This document shows, piece after piece, positions 26,169 to 40,100 of a stretch of 64,000 bases of DNA; position 1 is the stretch's first letter; the number at the start of each line of letters is the position of its first letter. Both the position numbers and the translations under genes were made by a program. Origin of the DNA: Lethocerus indicus (taxonomy: Eukaryota > Arthropoda > Insecta > Hemiptera > Belostomatidae); contig JACDQD010000006.1 in NCBI GenBank assembly GCA_019843655.1, positions 11,028,034 to 11,092,033 of the forward strand. The letters run 5' to 3'. The notes under the pieces were generated by a model that ran no database searches, was not told where the DNA came from, and saw only the letters and a list, made by a program, of their open reading frames with translations.

Positions 26169-29100
26169 TTATACCTGGAAAAGACCCGTGTTTACAACAG
26201 GAGAGAATGGCCGGGCTTCGAGGGCCAGACGGCCTGGTGCCTGCCCTTGGGCGTTCTCCTCTAGGAAGGGAAACACCTAAGTCCATGCTTTAAGACCCCG
26301 GCCAACCCCTCTTGCCTAGGATTAACGGAAATTCCCATTTCTACTTAGATTGGCGAAGTTACATTAGCCTTTATCGGCATTGGCCGGCTTCTGACTCTTA
26401 CCGTCGGCATCTCCGTCTTGCATCTCGGATGTCCGCATCCCAGTTGGAAATGTTGTCCAAGTTCGACCGTTTTTTCTCCGACCGGCAAACGGGTTTGAGC
26501 CGAACGCCGCTACACGCGAAAGGCGGACATTTCGCTCGTCTTGAATCCTTCGTAGATGCAGAGAAGGCCCGATCTTCGCTCTGTAAAAGTAGTCCATAAT
26601 CTTTAGAGCTCGGTAGACGGTATAAAAGGTGTTTGACCCGAGGATTCGAAGGAAATTCCCCACAGTCACTATCAAGTTGAAATTAGGCTTGGCGACTGAA
26701 TACTTTAAATTCTTCTCGGCCTTTTTAAAGCACCTTTTAAGCAGCGTGCATATTCGTTTAAGGTTGTGTTAAATTAATTTAAATCAAAATTTTCAATACA
26801 ATTGAAGCGGTCTAAGAATCGGCGGGTTGAGAAGAGGATCGAAAGAAAGGTGGCGTTTTTCTACGGCCGGTGATTTATATTTGATTTAATACTGAAATCT
26901 ACTTAACATTATCATTAAAAATATCTGGAGGAAAGAGTTCCCCTGCTCCCATTAAGCGGAGCCACAGAAGAGGAAACTCCGATACTGCGCGAAGGGCACT
27001 CCCGTTGTGGGGTCACTCACACGGTTTCCTTTACAAAACTAATCTTATCGGCATTTGAATTAACCAAAACACCTTCATTCTTACTGGACGTGACATGGCT
27101 ATATTTTTTAATTCGCTGTAACATGGTTTATGCAAAAGACTCAACGCTTCCATAATTCCAACGAATTAAATGGAAATTATGATGGAATATTATTTGGCGT
27201 AGATTAAGGATTCTTTTAATGTGCCAGTAAACTTTTTATGTAATAATTTTAATTATTTTCACGCGTCCAAAAGGAACGGTTTTGTACCGAATGACGCTTT
27301 GTGAATGGAGCGCACACGCCAGGTCAAAGAGGCCAAAGCTTAAGGTCATCTGTGGGATGTTATTTATAATATTGTATTCAGCAAATTTTTAAAAGTAAAT
27401 ATTTACTTTTCTAAAGCTCTGAACATAGATTAGGAGTTAAAAGGAAAAAAAATAAATGAAAATTCGATCTGGGACACTTAGGATGGACTGTGACGCCAAA
27501 TAGTTACATTCTGGAAAGCAACTCTCGAAGCCCAACTGTGGGGCTTAATTGCATCTTGTTGTTCTATTAAGGCAGGAGTCACTGTATCTCTCGCTTCATC
27601 CAGGCCGTATTAACACTGGTTCCATCTCAAATAGTCAATCCCGTGAAAATAGCAGGGGGCAATAAAAGCGCTAACTAATCTCGGACCGCGGACGAGGAAG
27701 CTCGATAAGATAACAATAATATTAAGAATGGAAACCAACAGGCCCGTGGATGCAATAAGCCGGTGCACAAACCGACGGCGTTCCATTTATAAGGAGGACT
27801 CTATTTAAATCATTATAATTGCAAAATGTATAACATTTCTCGATATCAATTATCAATATAAACAAATAATTGCTATCGAATTTATTAATTTTTTAGTCAG
27901 GATTGTGCTCACTCCGTTCTATTATTATATATTAACAATTTCTAAAGAAGAATGAAATCCTATATATTTATCAAAGTATCAAGCGCATATTAATGCGCGA
28001 ATACCATTTTTTTCGAATATAATATTCTAATATTATCAATTCAAATTTTCAATTGAACAATTTTATTTGAATCAGTTACGAGCGAATTTCAATTACTCGT
28101 GAAGACTACAGAGTACAGTTCGACGGTTCGTGCCTACAGAACTGAATCAATACAGAGCAGATTTAAGGCCAACTTGGCCTATTTACAATGAAAGCAAGTC
28201 TGGGATCGATTGAAGCCTTAGACGTCGACTGTTCTCCACCCCGGCGGATGGTGAGAATGGCCCTGCCTTCATACTTATTGATGAGTTTAAATTTAGACAT
28301 TTTTTCAAAAATTCTTAACAAATCGATCTCCAGATATAGTTAAGTCGATTATTACATCAACTGTTAGTATTTTTCGTGTCACCGCCTATATTTTTTCCAC
28401 TTAAAAATATTTCACTTTGATTGTACGAGTATATGTGTCTTTATGTTGGATTTATGTATTACAACTTTTCACATCTATTATCTTGGTGTCTTTAGAACAG
28501 TTCAATTTATAATACCAAGACATTTGTGCCATTCTATTTCTATAATTGATTGGACTGGCACGCCGCGTTTTAAATAGGCCATTTTACGTTAATTAACGTA
28601 ATCGCCCAAGGCTTTGCATTGAAGAGTATGTCAATTCCCGAGTGCGGTCGTAAGTGCGTGAGAAAATTGATACTGAACTGAATAATTAACCTTAGCATCG
28701 TGATCGAAGATACAAACTCTGAATTGAATTTTATTAATATTCTGATGTCCGGGCGGCCACTAGAACCGGGTACAGGGGTCTGGATCACCACGATAACCCA
28801 CCTTGTGAACTGCAGATATTGCGTCCAATAATTGCGCACTGCTCGGCCTTTATTCTTTAGCCGATTTTAACATGTGGGGTATCAACAAGTAATAAATCGT
28901 ATTTGGAAATTATCGTACGATCGTCCGAAAGCAGATTACGAGATGCCGTTATCAGAATTTAAAATACAATCTTACACATTTTACTATTTCACATTTATCG
29001 TCTCAATATCCAATATTCTTTCAATATACATTCAACAATTTTACAGAATTTAGAATTTTTTGTTGGGAGGATTGCCGACCTATTTAATGCTGAAGGACAA

Positions 29101-32100
29101 GAAGAAGAATAAGACTCACAAAATCACATTAACAGTTTGTTTATTAATATGTATTCGGTTCTTTATAGGTTTATTTTAACAAATGGAAATTAAAAATTTA
29201 AATGCCGAATCCACTCACCATTTACTGAGTCAGCTGTCGGTACTGTATTCTTTAATGTTAAGGAAACAAATTGCATAATGTAAATCAGATGGAATGTAAC
29301 AACGCAGTAGAAGTGAAACAGGAGGCGTACGTTATCAGTTGCCTGTTTTCTCTTGTTGTCACTCGTGCTTCCTCCAAAATTAAATTAGATAATACTTGTG
29401 GAATTTAAAATATCAACTCTGTTCACAGATAGGATCCATTTCTAACGTCGCTCTTGTTGAATAACTCCCTCGACATTGTTTGAGATAATTAAAAATCCGG
29501 AGATTTTATTTCATTAAAAAAATTCCTAATTTTCAATAGAAATGTACGAGCAATTGACAAGTTGAGACAAATCGTTACTGCCTACAAATGTTACCAATCG
29601 TAAAATAATTAGGTATGATTACCGTCTGAAACAGTAACAGTGCAGTATCTTTGGTATTACCATGATCCATCATCACTGGACACATCATCGACATGGCCAG
29701 CACGCGTAGGTAGCCTATTAAATCAATTTGGGAATGTTACTGACGATATGGGGAAAAGCCGAACGATGACTAGCTTAGGATCGAATATGCGAGTGTAGAT
29801 GGAACAGAACAGACAACGCGATTTTACGCGCAAATTTAAAGCTCACAGTAAAACTGTACGAACAAATTTGCACTAAATAGGTGGGGAACAACAGAAGTTA
29901 TCATTCGAATTTTAATGATTTGTTTCCGTAAACATAAACCTGCGCTAGGAATCCAATTTTGAGTTGATAGCGTACTAAAAACAGTTCTTGTTAATATTAT
30001 ATTTACTACCGTTATAATGTTAATCATGCGAAGAATAAAAATTGAAAATAATTTCCTGTTGATATAGCAGTTCTCAGACGAACTTCCTTCTGATAGGAAT
30101 CGACTGATTCTACGGTTTGAAAAAGATAACGGAAGATTAGTCAGAAAATCATGGCACACATGTCAAGTAATTTCCTATAGTCAGAAAAATAGTAGTGAAT
30201 TGTGCCTCCGATATGGCCCAATAATTAAAAAAAGAGCTGCAACTGGGGACTTTTTTAAACATCCTGCGAATTGACGAAGAAAAGTGCTTCCGTAGTAACG
30301 TCTCGTTTTCCGCGCCCACTCCTGTCACGAGATCTCTTCTGGCTTCGTCGTAGAGGGGTGTCCTTGAGACAAAACGCAAAAGTGTTTATATTCTCTTCGT
30401 TGGAAAGGATGAGGTAAAGGGAGCCGCCTCTTCATCGGCAGGAGCCGCTCACTTCCTAGAAGGCCCCTTCGATGGTGGGCTCAGAGGGGAGGCACCAGGC
30501 TGTCTGGCCGGCCCGCCGATTCCTTCCTCTCTTTCCCATTGTAAACACACAACCCATTTACGACCGCGGCGTTTTCACAGCGAGCAATGTTAACGGAAAT
30601 TCTTCACATACGGGGGCAATTCAAAAGGCCGCGGAAAACATGTGGGGAATACGGGACTTTTTCGGGCACCCGCTCGAAACACACGTGGCCGTCGAACGGA
30701 GCGGTCTTCTTTTGATCTACCCATTTTCAAAGATAGGCCTCAATGACAAAGAGAAAACATTCCGTATTGAAGTACTTCAGTATATCCTGCAATACAAATA
30801 TATACACAAGTATATTATTACAAAAGGAATTTATTGTAATTTAGGTGTTTACATAAAAATAAATAATATCGCTACTCTTGCGCACTCTCTTGGGACTGAA
30901 CATTCTAAATGAGCTTTTGGTTTAAAAAAATGGTAATCTATTTTTTATCGACGTTATATTTCAAACTATGTTGTACACAACTGACGCAAGTATGGAATCG
31001 TGAAATTTGACCACCAATTCCAAATTTGATTTCGCCGTTGCCAGTTGATACAGTTTCTAGAGGACTTGGACTGCGGCCCGGTTTGGCCAACTGGATGCAC
31101 CAATTTCTGCCCGTGTTAGTTTACAACATCCGCACAAACGTTGCCTCAGATTTTCGCGCTTCGAGATATTTGCGCAGTACGAAATCGCGGTAATTTAAAT
31201 TTTAATATGAAATTCCTTCCACACGGCCTCAGCACCAAGGCCTCCCGTCGGAGGGAAAAATACCACAGCCGATTTGAATCTGCGTCATTTGAGGCGAGCC
31301 AAATGCGAACTATTCAAATCTTCATCGCTCACTCCCTTTGCACGTTTCTCCTTAACGGCGTCATTATAATATAAATATATTTATTTTTTTAATTCTTCCA
31401 TCGGGTTTTTTATTTTCGAGAACCCGTTCGGGTTCTGTTTTTTCCCGGCGGGCTTCGCACGCCCCCCTACCCCGCACTGCCCGTATCACCGTGAACGCTT
31501 TAATAAGAGCGAGCGTTGCGCAATTATTGTGACACATAGAAGGAGTTTCTTTCATACATAATTAAACAGGCCGCGCTGAGGGATATAAATTTTACCGGGA
31601 ATCAACAGGGGGACTGGGCCGGGATACAAACCTGTTGTGACTTATTTACCAACTCGGTGAGCGAGAGAGAGAGGACGGAGAGAATGTTACTTAAACGATT
31701 ATGCAAATCCTTATAGACGGGAGTAAACTGTCTCTCCTCCCTCTCCAGGAGGGAGGACAAGGATTACAAGTCCCCGTCTTGTAATCTTTATCAATTACTA
31801 TCGGTTTATGTAATAGGAAAATGATAGTCATGCCGATTTCATGAAAAATATCGATCCGTCACGCCTATGGTAATGCCGCCGCCCGAGCTGGACGTTTCGC
31901 CGGGCGAACTACCACCGTATAATTAAAAGTCGATTGTAATTAGTATCGGAGCGTTGTGTAGAAATAAATTATTGTTGTCGAGCGGAAGAAAAACAAACGG
32001 GGAATACAAATGTTGCTTTTTACGCAAGCTTAACCATATGTCCGATCCTGCAAATACCGCAGGCGAAGGAATAAACATTCACAAATGTGTAAAATAAGGA

Positions 32101-33559
32101 AAACAGACACCTTATAATAAATAATTTAAATTAAAGGATCGGCGCTTTAACAAATTCCCAAATGATTTTTGTGAGTTTTCGAAAATTCGTTTACTTATGC
32201 CACTTGTCATTTGTATCCTCTGATAAATTATCCTCTAAATTGTCTATAGAATTCAATAACATTTTTATAGGATAAGAAACATTATTCAAATAAACATTCG
32301 AAATAATCTGTGTACAAAGTGTCCGAGGTTGAATGACTGTTCCCGACTTAAAATGCCTCTAAATAAAAAAATACTTTAAAAATAAATCGACGAACTTAAT
32401 CTTTCAAGACTCAACTTCTAAACCTTACCTGGCCATCTTCCAAAATGTCTCCGGATTCGGAAAAGAATATTTCATCCAGGTTTACAGGAATAATCCATAA
32501 ATGAACGCAACGGATACTGGTTCAGTGTTTGTTTGTCACATTCCAATTTTTTCTACGGATTTTTCCTGTTTGTTAGATGCCGTGAATTTATTCTTAATTG
32601 ACTGGAATAAGCCTAGAGAAACAATATAACATAAACTTCATACCTTATGCAAGCATACGTTTTTAAAATCGTACAACACTTCACACGTCTAGATTGAACG
32701 TAGAATAGTAATAGACTAAACCGTTTTATATTCCGTAATGTGAAGAATCCTGTTAACGTTATGTTTGTTTTGTTTAATTTACATTCACTTTAAACGTTTT
32801 TATCGTTGTTTAATGTTTCTATTAAGCATCAACCAGACTTCAAACATTTTCTCAGCAAGTTTCATTTCAATAATTGCTGTCAGAGAAAAAAAAAAGTAAT
32901 ATTTTGTTACTTCGGCGAGATATATCATGCTAGAATAAACTGCGTCTTCAGTTTGCATTCATCTCCGACTGTGCGAATTAATTCTATTGGAAAAGGAAAA
33001 TTCTAAATGAGGCTCATATCTGCAACTCGAACTCGACGTCTTATTCAGTGGGCGTCACTGAGCATGCCATACATGCCAATTACTTCGGGCTCTGTTATAT
33101 ATCAGGTGCAGTGTAAGATTACAGTCGGCCGAATTAATTCTCTCCGCCTAGCAGCAGCAGAAGAAGAAGAAGTGGATGAAAGGGAAAAAATAAATGAATA
33201 AATAATCGAGCGACAAAACGCCGTTACGCCATTTATTTATGGAGCACACCTGGTGTCCAGTAACGTGACGGACAATGACATGGAAACCTGGACGGCGAAC
33301 GTTCCGAGTTGAATTGATCGGTCTCAGACATTTATAATACAGATTATATCGCCGGTGTAATTATATTTATGTAGAGACGCCAATGAAAAACAAGCGGACT
33401 GCTTGATTTATTACAGTCTCACTGCCTGGAAAGCAGCTGTATCTGAGTCTATAGGTATTTATTTAGGGACAAGGACATTAATTCGAGAAATAGACACTGA
33501 TCAAATCAAATGTACTAACTAAAATTCATTCTAAAATTAAGTCCTATGTATTTCAAAAG
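26169..33559. other. GC/CpG-richer gene desert, third part
   Basis: No supported gene. ORFs at 26312-26599 and 30472-30912 are open but lack recognizable domains. A short GA run occurs at 31661-31673, and two strong adjacent hairpins lie at 31735-31789. Confidence 0.4.
31735..31789. other. Two adjacent perfect hairpins
   Basis: First arm TCCTCCCTC (31735-31743) pairs with GAGGGAGGA (31749-31757) around a 5-nt loop. Immediately after, GATTACAAG (31762-31770) pairs with CTTGTAATC (31778-31786) around TCCCCGT; one G-U and two A-U pairs extend that stem to 31759-31789. The palindromic DNA could act as RNA structure or as protein sites. It does not match a known RNA family that I recognize. Confidence 0.6.
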
Positions 33560-34074
33560 ACAAATCGCTATGAACACAGCAAAACAATAATCCTGGGCCA
33601 AATACATTTCAGAAATGACACCAACAACAACCTCAAAAACAATATGGGACAAGAATGAAGCACTAAATAATCAACGACATATTACAAATATACGAATAAT
33701 CCGACACGAAACAGACCCCGTGAAAATAGCTAACATAATAGCGACAGAAATGTTCCCAGTAACACAAAACACAAACTACAACGGCAGTATAAACGAGACA
33801 CCACTAAGAACAGACGATGACTTCACAAGACCTTTCACAAAATACGAATTTAAAGCAGCAATAAAAAAATTAAAAAACGGTAAAACACCAGGCCCAGATA
33901 GAATCTGCAACGAAATGATCACTGCCTTAACAGACAAACAACAAACACAATTACTGCTGAAATTATATAACATATGGAACAATACCACATTCTTGGCTAG
34001 GCATCACAATTATCCCAATATTAAAACCCGGCAAAAAGAGCACAGACCTTCTAAGCTACAGACCATAAGCATTA

Positions 34075-34078
<4 letters not shown>
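33560..34078 (+). pseudogene. Jockey-like non-LTR retrotransposon reverse transcriptase fragment
   Basis: The open frame (33615 to about 33985) translates to the linker and start of a non-LTR reverse transcriptase, including AIKKLKNGKTPGPDRICNEM (motif normally LKNGKAPGPDGI). Around 33985 the frame shifts; the next frame carries IPILKPGKKSTDLLSYRP, the following RT motif. The copy then ends at a TA microsatellite. Endonuclease, catalytic YADD box and 3' end are absent, so this is a dead 5'-and-3'-truncated fragment. The A-rich, CpG-poor sense strand contrasts with its surroundings, as expected for an insertion. Clade assignment (jockey versus R1/CR1) is tentative. Confidence 0.8.

Positions 34079-34127
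<49 letters not shown>
34079..34127. repeat. (AT)n microsatellite
   Basis: An uninterrupted AT run of about 49 bases abutting the downstream end of the reverse transcriptase fragment. Confidence 0.95.
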
Positions 34128-34128
<1 letters not shown>

Positions 34129-37100
34129 TGGACGGGTGACTGCGATAAAGAGAATGTAAAAGTGGGGTTCCCAGTGGGTTCTGGAGAGAGGGAGAGTCAG
34201 TTCGCTTAGACAGCGTGTCGCCGTAGCCTCCCCTCACCCTGAAAGCCTGCCCATGATAATATCATCGGTTGGCGTCGATTGATTCTGTGGCCTTTTGATG
34301 GTAGAAGTTTCTCACTATTTTAAGTTGTAAGCTGAGACACACGATTTACATAATTCAACAGATGAACGTCGTAAAAATGACTTAACAACCGAGGGCATTA
34401 TTTCGGAAAATTTCCACCATCTATGTTTTACAGAAAATAAAGAAACGAAGCGGACTATGTTATCTGTACCTGCATGTCAGACTGTTTGCACTTAAATAAA
34501 CAACAACATCCAATTTCCACCCTACAGCTATGGAAAAGGCAATAACGGCGCAGATATTGTGTTAATTTGATAAGTATCTCACTATATTAGTGAGGACATG
34601 GAGGGATAACGACAAACATAGTTTGTTTTTAAAGCAGTTCTGTCATTCACGTTTGAAAAGAACAATTACTAAACCCGTATGATGAAAACATGAAAACTCT
34701 AGCCATAAACCGTAGTCTTCTGGTGAAGGTATGCAGCTCCTAGGATAATTTTAGCATCCTGTCAGACCCTTTTCAAACATTTTTTCAGGCAATTAAAATA
34801 TCGATGGCCCAGGCCGAAACCTTAGGGAAAGAGCACCCTTAGAAATATTTTAATTAGTACAGTTTACAATTATAGAGCCCTTTACCACATTTAACGGAAA
34901 CATCACAAACAGGTAGAAAGAGATTATTATCATAAAACATGGTGGCCTACTAGTAATATGAAGAGCACACCTTACTCATTATAAAGCTAGACGGTGGTAA
35001 ATGTTAAAATTATAAATAAATTTTAAATAAATTAGATACACTGGCAAAATATAACATTAATTCAACTGGCAAACTATTATTTACAATTTTGTAATAAAAA
35101 GAAATAATATCGAATTTTTTTTTCAGTTTAAAAATCAGTTATAATGTTATGAGTTTAGTACGATACCCTCGTGAATTTCATACTAGTTTCAATATACACA
35201 TTTTTTTTAAACTGTATTAAATGTTTATAGCAGAAGGAATTCGAAAATTATTGTACCAGCAACCCAGAAGACAAAGTTTCTTCTACTACGGTTGAATTTG
35301 TATAATTTTCGAATAAATTTTCAATCTCTGCTTCAGGACGTGTCAACTCGCGTTTCTCGTAATCAAGACGACAGTGCCAAGATCATTGGACGTTCTCAGC
35401 GCGTAAAATACCTTACACGTTTTTTTACGCCCGAAGGGAATTCCACAACGGCCGCCACTCCTTTTTACCCCAGGTGTTCGAAGGTTACTAAGAAAGGGAA
35501 ACTTTATTTCCGAGAATCCGATGGTGGGATTTAAAAACTTGGTTTTACTCGATTTGAGGACCCTTCACTGTTTGTAGCCACAAATTACCAAGTGCCGATA
35601 AAGGAAAACGAGTATCGCTGGGCCACTGTCAATGTGATGTGTCAATGATGATGTGCATCTGATACTGTGTAATCACATTTCAATCTGGAGGTTGGGAGGA
35701 AAAAGCCATATATTCTGGTGACTAAAAATTTGTGATATTTATAAATAAATGTTAATTATTCCTAGAGTTCAGTAGCGGACGTTGCAAAACCACTATCCGA
35801 GACTAATGTCCGGCTTCAATTGCAAATTTCAACTGATTAAACTTAATAAGCTCATAAGCTCCAGCACACACATTAGGACATAACATTTGTGTTGATATAC
35901 TATGATTTATTATTATATCATCACAGCGTGATTCTCGCAAGTTTGGACTATAACTAGACTCCTGCCGCTACACCATGATGGTAGAAGTGCTGGCAGATTG
36001 CTCCATCGGCAACTAAACAGTCAAAAATATCAGACTCGGCTTTGATATTACCCCAATATTGATGGTGATGGGCAGAAGGTAAAATTGGTCTGGGACTAAT
36101 CAACCAGGAGAGAATTTGATAACTGCCTAATTACAACAACTATCACTATACAGTTTTATTTTTATTTTTAATAATCAGTCGAGACATAACCGAGGTTTCA
36201 ACGAACATCACTTTCTCAGAGATTGTGTTTTGCGTCAGCCGACATTATCAAACGCGAACAAAGTCGGAGAACAATAGAAAATACAACAGCGTTGCCGGAG
36301 AGTCGGATCCGGGCTTAAATATTGAAATTAGGGTACGGGAGAAGGTTCTCCGTCCCGGAAGATAGCGGCCATATATTAGTACTGAAATATTGAGGAGAGG
36401 CCCGGTCGAAAACGGCTTGTAGGGCGGACAATAAGGACAAAAGAAAATCGAAGAACCGGAACAATGAGGAGAAGTGTTTTCAAAAGTTATAACGAAAAAA
36501 AAGGAGGAGTTATACCAGAACGGGGCATTGAAAGCGGGAGCGGATAAAGAGAAGGGAAGAGAAGAAGGAGGGCCGCTATGTTTTGAGTCTGGCGCTCGAT
36601 AATTAATTAAGAAAGGGATTCCTTTAGGGTCCAGAACGAGATGAGAGAAAAGAGAGAAGGATAGAGGGGGAGGGAGGTGGGGGGGGGCGAATGCACGCTC
36701 TCTGAATATGTTTATGGGCGGAGGAATTCCTCTAGTCTGGGAGTATAACTCAAGAGGGCCGAGGGCCGCGGACCACCCCGAACCAAACCCGTGGTGGACA
36801 CACACTCGCTCCACGAACCGGTCCATAAAACTCCTCGACCTCTCTTCCGTTCTCGCTCATCCATCAGTTTCTCTTCTAATAATTTATCTCGCTTTCGGCG
36901 GCCGCTCTTCATCCCTCTCACGACCCCCCGACCGCTCGTCCCGGTTACCTCACACAGTGACATAAATATGACGTTTTATTTATTCTTCGTCTTTTACGGT
37001 TACCTCCCGGGAACCGACAAAAGACGTCGGTTCGGATGGGAGATGGGCGCGGATAAGAGATGAAGAACGTCTTACTGGGCGACCCGTATCCCCCCGGCCC

Positions 37101-40100
37101 ATGTTCACTCGTAAATAGATGGATATTGATGTTCACGGTGGACGGAGAACGGACTTTTCGGGCGGCCGTGTTTTCGACCTCCGGAATTACCCTCGGACCC
37201 CGAGATCGTCAGATATACCAGACACGAGTATAACTGTCTGTAGCACCCGTTCGGAAGCCTCATCAATGGTTGCTAAATTCGTATGCCCGAAATCACTCCA
37301 AATAACATCATTGGATTTGAATTAATCCTGAACTCCATTTCTAAGGTACCGAGAAACTGCCGATTTGAACATTTTCCTAGTTGAGAACTGCCTAGATTTA
37401 AAAGATTACCTATCGAATCGTAAAAACATTAGACTTACCATTGCGGAACTTAATATATTTCTATTTCGTACGATATTCTACAAGTTACTTCATTCAGTCA
37501 CAGCCATCAATCGGACATCAATTTTTATAAACCGATATATCGCTGGTTGATCCAACTGGTTTAATTGGAACCAAAAATCCAATAAGTTTTCAATGAAAAT
37601 TTCTCTTTACCATAGATTGCACGTAGATTCTACATATATTTCAATTCTGAGAGAGTAAAAGTTTGCCAATTGGGATTCAAAATTTTCCTTTTTATTTTCT
37701 CCTATCCCCGAAACTTTCCAAGACCCAGGAATCTTCTTTGAAATAGTCAACTACTCTCGCTGTACATCTATTATACTTTGTATCGAATATTTCCATACTA
37801 GGAGTCAACCGGTGATAACGACATCCTTGGATAGCCGGTCGGGACTTTTCCATGTTCGGTCTTGGCTCCGAGTCGTAAATAGACGAATGCCTACCGCTAC
37901 GGTAGAAGATATTTTCTAAGGTCGCCTCAGAAATAATTTCCGATCAGATATTTCGACTGCCGGATTGTTTTGGGCCTCCTGAATTACTCCCGATCTGTTC
38001 CCGATAGAGTTGGGCACGACTAGCCCAAGTAACACGGGCCGACTCACGTTTTCGGTAGTCACAAACACAAATAACAGGCAGCATCGGTTCTTAAATACTG
38101 GACAGTACCATTTAGCCGCCTGTATCTTTCGCCCTCTGCTGGGCTCCCACTGGAATTGAAAATTATTATTCCACCTCCCTTATCTCTCCTACTCTCTCCA
38201 TTACCTATTCGACTTCTACCTTGTCAGAAATAAATATTATCGCTGAACAGGAACATCTAAAATTCAGGGTTGGGGATCTAATTCACATATTTTACATTAT
38301 AATAATTGCTTTAGGGTATTTGCTAAGGGCCCAATTATTTATTATTTCGAAAGAATTGTAAATTCAGTAGTAACCATCATAGGATTATCCATCAGTGTTT
38401 CAATTTAAGTACCTTGGAGGTAAAACGAATATATATTTATTTTATAATAGGCAGTTAATTTTGTTTGACTAATTCAGTTCAATGAATTACAGGTTTCTTT
38501 CATATTTTTTAAAAAATATCCTAAAGTAAAATTTTCAGCTTCTTTTATTGATTTATGGATTTTAGAAAGACTGTTCGAAATGTAAACAGAATAAACAAAT
38601 AAATAAACAACAACAAATAAAATTCAAATAGCATTTTACAAAATGACAAATAAAGTAGGTTGTAAAATAGGGTAGATGAAATAATTTTAGCGGCTTGCTA
38701 GCGTAATTTAAATTTAAAAGTAAAACGAAAAATTCATCCGTGCCGTGTTTTCTAGTGGGGTTAGATCTGATTTCTTGCCATCGTATCTTACCACAATATC
38801 GGGTGAAATTTTGTTTCGCGTTATTGTCACTGCACTGTTCCTCCGTCGTAAAAAATAGTTAATACCATTTTCCTCCATCTACATTCCTCCTCGGATTTCT
38901 TAACGAGAACCAAATAACTCCACCCGATATTGTTTCAGGCTAGCTTCAATTTGACTGAATTATGTTCTGGTTGTTTGGGCCGCAGGATCGGCCACAAAAG
39001 GAGGCAGACACACCGGGAGTTGAGATATAAAATTTTACGATCGCCCCGAGAAACAATTTTAACACACTATGGGAAAAATGAGAAGGGACAGGTGGGGGGA
39101 CCCGGGGCCTTTTTACGACTCGGCTAATGAATTCAACTGCTTGCTTAGGGATAAAACCGAACCCGACATTTTAGTGCAGTAATTAACTGCCCCTCTCCGG
39201 AGTCTAAATCATAACACGCAAGAGTCGAGTGGTAAAAGAGACCCTTATTCCACATGACGCATAACAATTGCAGTAGTGTCCCTTCCATTCAGAAAAGGCA
39301 CATAACTCGTAAACGGTTTATATGTATTATCGTAAAATTGATTTCATGTAGCCAATATCCTATTGAGCTCAACAATAAGCGGAATGTATGATGAAGCAAT
39401 AGTCTTGTGGGCCCCACTTAGTTTATGCCGCTAAATATAGGTTTTAAAATAATCGGGGTGGAACACCCCCGTAATTTGAATAACTTACTTATTCCGCTCA
39501 CATACTATAATTCAGAATTTCATCCTAAGACTCTCAACAGATATAGGAAATCGTAAACCAAATATGTCCTTATTAATTTTATTTTGTTAAAGGAATACTC
39601 GCCGCGCTCACAGAACTCAGTGCGACTGGTCACGTGTTTTATCGGAATTTATGGCCAAATTGAAACGCTCGGCCAAATTAAAATATTAGCACGTTAACGG
39701 GAGATGAATTATGCATGGCGTGCACCATTGTCTTCAGCCATGCCCCATAATTAAGATATTTCTCCAGAGGTTCAACGTAAAATAAAAATGTTGCCCACGT
39801 TTTTATATGTTTTCTTAATCGTTCTGAAAATGAAAATGCCGGAGCCATTTTAGGTCTTTTATTTCTTTAATTTTGATGTTTGTAATTATAGAGATCAATC
39901 GTTATCGATAATTAAAGATCAATCGTGAGCATCGGATAAAAATTGTTCTTAATATGAAATACAAATAGTTTCTGATTTTTATCTTTCAGCGTTTTGTGGA
40001 GAATAATTTTCAGTATAGTTGTAGTGCCGTTTTGGTACTGGTTATAACCAATACTACTCAAGATGACCAAAACCGATGTTATATAAGCGCTAAGGAATGA

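Noticed and set aside
36248..36826. 192-codon minus-strand ORF, the longest in the window
   Set aside because: Low-complexity Pro/Ser/Phe translation of purine-rich DNA, no domain, no splice context and overlapping ORFs on the other strand.
37139..37150. TGGACGGAGAAC, identical to the first 12 nt of miR-184
   Set aside because: The rest of the mature sequence differs and no matching star arm or hairpin is present; miR-184 is otherwise almost invariant in animals.
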